Under the pieces are notes generated by a model. The model did not search any database. It was given only the letters and a program-made list of their open reading frames with translations, and was not told the DNA's origin. Source: CAXMST01 sp032122625 (GTDB lineage: Bacteria > Actinomycetota > Thermoleophilia > Solirubrobacterales > 70-9). From it: DNA of 29,781 nt. Below are positions 27,784 through 29,781 of the stretch, one piece after another. A program made the translations under genes and the position numbers. Position 1 is the stretch's first letter. Every line of letters starts with the position of its first letter. Location of the stretch: positions 1 through 29,781 of the forward strand of contig JAQBGG010000080.1 of the NCBI GenBank assembly GCA_032122625.1. Reading direction: 5' to 3'.

Positions 27784-29043
27784 ATGGCCGTAGCGATCCT
27801 CACATTCGTAGTCGCCCTCGCGATCATCGCCAGCGAGCGCGTGCATCGCACGAAGGTGGCGATGATCGGAGCCGCGATCGTTGTCCTCTTCGCCGGCGCC
27901 GAGTACGACCAGGAACTGGCGATCGAGGCGATCGACTTCAACACGATCGGCCTGCTCGCGGGGATGATGATCCTGGTCCAGCTCACGCAGCAGACCGGCA
28001 TCTACGACTGGATCGCGATCAAGGCCGGCCAGTTCTCGAAGGGACGCCCGTTCTGGGTGGTGATGTCGCTGGCCGGCACGACCGCGCTGCTCTCCGCCTT
28101 TCTCGACAACCTGACGACGATCCTGCTGATGGTCCCGATCACCTTCCTGCTCGCCGACGCGCTCGACGTCGATCCGATCCCTCTGATCGTGATCGAGGTG
28201 CTGGCCTCGAACATCGGCGGCACCGCGACCCTGATCGGCGATCCCCCGAACATCATCATCGCCGGCGCCACGGGCCTCAGCTTCAACGAGTTCATCACCA
28301 ACCTGGGCCCGGTGGTGATCGTGATCTTCTTCGTCGTCATCGGGCTTACCTATGCCTTCCTCAGAAAGCGGCTGAAGATCCCGGAGGAGAACCGCAGATT
28401 CATCATGGAGATGGACGCCTCCTCCTCGATCCGCGACTGGGATGAGCTGAAGCGGACCGGACCGGTGCTGATCGGCACGATTCTGCTGTTCTTCGCCCAC
28501 CAGGCCCTGCACATCGAACCGGCGACGGTGGCGCTCACCGGTGCGGCGGTAGCGCTGCTGGTCACGCGGCAGAACCTAGAGGAGACGATCTCGAAGATCG
28601 AGTGGTCGACACTGTTCTTCTTCCTGGCGCTCTTTGTGATGGTCGGCGCCCTGGAGGCGACGGGCGCGATCGGCGAGGTCGCGAACGCGATCAAGGATGT
28701 CACCCAGGACGACCGCAGCGCCGAGCTTCTCGGGATCCTCTGGATCTCCGGAATCGGCTCCGGCGTGGTCGACAACATCCCCTTTACGACGGCGATGATT
28801 CCCGTGGTCGACTCGCTCAATGAAGGCGGCGACCCCGCCTACTGGTGGGCGCTGGCGCTCGGTGCCGACCTCGGCGGCAACATGACGATCATCGCCGCCG
28901 CCGCCAACGTCGCCGCCTCCGGCCTCTCCGGCCGAGCCGGCAAGCCGATCGGCTTCATCCCCTTCCTCAAGATCGGCTTCCCGGTGACGATCCTCTCGCT
29001 GCTGATCGCCACCGGCTATGTGACACTTCGATACATCTCATGA
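27784..29043 (+). CDS. ArsB/NhaD-superfamily permease
   Basis: A 419-residue ion transporter with about 11 membrane segments. Superfamily hallmarks are the two inverted blocks: FLDNLTTILLMVPITFLLAD with ASNIGGTATLIGDPPNIIIA in the first half, and VVDNIPFTTAMIPVV with GADLGGNMTIIAAAANVAA in the second. These resemble the P-protein/YbiR and NhaD-like branches more than true arsenite pumps, and no arsR, arsC or arsA gene is near. Na+/H+ exchange is a fair guess because the neighbour is a CPA2 antiporter. The ATG has no Shine-Dalgarno sequence. A CBS-pair gene follows after 16 bases and probably shares the mRNA. Confidence 0.9.
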   Translation: MAVAILTFVVALAIIASERVHRTKVAMIGAAIVVLFAGAEYDQELAIEAIDFNTIGLLAGMMILVQLTQQTGIYDWIAIKAGQFSKGRPFWVVMSLAGTTALLSAFLDNLTTILLMVPITFLLADALDVDPIPLIVIEVLASNIGGTATLIGDPPNIIIAGATGLSFNEFITNLGPVVIVIFFVVIGLTYAFLRKRLKIPEENRRFIMEMDASSSIRDWDELKRTGPVLIGTILLFFAHQALHIEPATVALTGAAVALLVTRQNLEETISKIEWSTLFFFLALFVMVGALEATGAIGEVANAIKDVTQDDRSAELLGILWISGIGSGVVDNIPFTTAMIPVVDSLNEGGDPAYWWALALGADLGGNMTIIAAAANVAASGLSGRAGKPIGFIPFLKIGFPVTILSLLIATGYVTLRYIS

Positions 29044-29059
29044 GCAGGAAGGTGGCCCA

Positions 29060-29536
29060 ATGCCCGACTCACTTGTAAAGGAGACGATCCGCGAGATCGA
29101 GCCTCTCGGCGCCGACGAGCTGGTGGGCCCGGCGGCTCGCAAGGTGATCGAGTCCGGACTGCCCGCCCTACCGGCCGTTGAGGAGAACGGCGCCTTCGTT
29201 GGGATCTTCGGCGAGCGCGAGTTCCTCGTGGCGCTGTTCCCCGGCTACGTCGGCACGCTGAGCTCGGCGGCGATGGTCTCGCGCACGATCGACGAGACGA
29301 TCGAGCGCCGCACCGGCTGCGCCGAGGAATCGATTCGCCCCTACCTGACCACCGACCACGTGATGGTCGACGACGAGCACTCCGACACGCAGCTGGCCGA
29401 GCTCTTCCTCCACCACCGCGTGCTGGTAATCCCGATTGCCACACAGGGCAAGGTCCACGGCGTTGTCACCCGCAGCGACTTCTTCCGCGCCGTCGCCTCC
29501 CGTGTAGTCGACTCGATCGAGGACTACGGGGACTGA
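29060..29536 (+). CDS. CBS-pair protein
   Basis: A 158-residue soluble protein made of two CBS motifs (about 12-60 and 92-148), with GLPALPAVEENGAFVGIFGEREF in the first and LVIPIATQGKVHGVVTRSDFF in the second. CBS pairs bind adenine nucleotides and often gate transporters. The gene lies 16 bases after the ArsB/NhaD permease with a good ribosome site (GGAAGGTGG), so control of that permease by energy state is a sensible inference. Its last 13 bases overlap the 3' end of the convergent amine oxidase gene. Confidence 0.9.
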   Translation: MPDSLVKETIREIEPLGADELVGPAARKVIESGLPALPAVEENGAFVGIFGEREFLVALFPGYVGTLSSAAMVSRTIDETIERRTGCAEESIRPYLTTDHVMVDDEHSDTQLAELFLHHRVLVIPIATQGKVHGVVTRSDFFRAVASRVVDSIEDYGD

Positions 29537-29781
29537 ATGATCTCCTCGGCCACCCGCTCTCCGGAGCGGATCGCGCCGTCCATGTAGCCGTTCCAGACCG
29601 GGCTGGTCTCGGCCCCGGCCCAGTGGACCCGGCCCTCCGGCTCACGCAGCAGGTGGCCGTACTGCGTCCAGACCCCGGGCCCGAGGTGAGCGCCGTATCC
29701 ACCACGGATCCATTCCTCCTCCGCCCAGTCCTGATCGATGTATTCGAGCGGCCTGCGCGCCTGCTCGCCGAAGTAGGTGGC
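29524..29781 (-). CDS. Flavin monoamine oxidase family protein, C-terminal end only
   Basis: Eighty-five codons and a TAG stop of a gene that enters from the right edge. The sequence has WIRGGYGAHLGPGVWTQYG, then RVHWAGAETSPVWNGYMDGA and IRSGERVAEEI. The WAGAET...GYMDGAIRSGERVA block is the C-terminal FAD-binding signature of flavin amine oxidases (MAO/polyamine oxidase family), which oxidise amines to aldehydes or imines with release of hydrogen peroxide. Substrate and N-terminus lie outside the window. It converges on the CBS gene with a 13-bp overlap of coding ends and no room for a terminator between them. Confidence 0.88.
   Translation of the reverse strand, partial: ATYFGEQARRPLEYIDQDWAEEEWIRGGYGAHLGPGVWTQYGHLLREPEGRVHWAGAETSPVWNGYMDGAIRSGERVAEEIIQSP

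Noticed and set aside
27753..28445. A 230-codon plus-strand frame starting at the ATG five bases after TAGACT
   Set aside because: It has leaderless-type spacing, but the product is Arg/Pro/Asp-rich, runs out of frame through the permease gene and resembles no protein. Unlike the three mini-ORFs it does not end near the real start.
27007..28512. A 501-codon minus-strand frame across the antiporter and permease genes
   Set aside because: It is antisense to two clear transporters, composed mainly of Asp/Arg/Gly/Glu/Gln in low-complexity runs, and has no domain; it is a composition artefact.
27784..29043. Arsenite efflux pump (ArsB) call for the permease
   Set aside because: Only superfamily membership is supported; no arsR, arsC, arsA or acr3 is nearby and the motifs fit other branches as well.

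Overview
The window is a dense, high-GC (roughly two-thirds G+C), GTG/TTG-tolerant chromosomal segment. I read it as a free-living actinobacterium, most likely of the deep Thermoleophilia/Solirubrobacterales type. The reasons are the tandem Mce (MlaD) genes, the actinobacterial-style malate dehydrogenase, many TANNNT -10 boxes placed directly before start codons, and a type B plus a type E succinate dehydrogenase. This placement is inference from gene style; there is no rRNA in the window. I see no tRNA, CRISPR array, insertion sequence or prophage gene.

Left part (1-7007, all minus strand): four head-to-tail Mce-family substrate-binding proteins whose stops and starts overlap, the last running off the left edge. 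Upstream of them lie a TetR-type regulator and a small coiled-coil membrane protein. No YrbE/MlaE permease or MlaF ATPase gene is seen. Next (7103-11032, minus) comes a tight four-gene cluster: a small four-cysteine protein, an RNase Z-like metallo-beta-lactamase hydrolase, an Hsp20 chaperone and Lon protease.

Middle (11283-18885): a fatty-acid 2-hydroxylase-like membrane enzyme, a perfect 20-bp palindrome in front of an AT-hook/winged-helix DNA-binding protein, the minus-strand TCA pair isocitrate dehydrogenase-malate dehydrogenase, and divergently an AidB-like acyl-CoA dehydrogenase, a crotonase with a dienoyl-CoA isomerase-like active site, and a site-2 protease with CBS domains.

Right part (18975-29781): two complete and different succinate:quinone oxidoreductases in series. 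The first is a type B complex (diheme cytochrome b, flavoprotein, iron-sulfur protein). The second is a type E complex (flavoprotein, iron-sulfur protein with an extra cluster cysteine, and a double-CCG membrane-associating subunit, no heme). After them come a NapA-like CPA2 antiporter, an ArsB/NhaD-type permease and a CBS-pair protein, then the 3' end of a convergent flavin amine oxidase. With icd and mdh, much of the TCA cycle and its electron outlets sits in one neighbourhood.

The most unusual signal is regulatory. At least eight genes have a TANNNT hexamer 5-10 nt before a start codon, the geometry of leaderless mRNAs. At sdhC, the second sdhA and the antiporter, the codon in that position opens a 9-13 codon mini-ORF instead, and the stop of that mini-ORF overlaps the start of the real gene by 4-8 nt. 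This suggests leaderless leader peptides translationally coupled to respiratory and transport genes.
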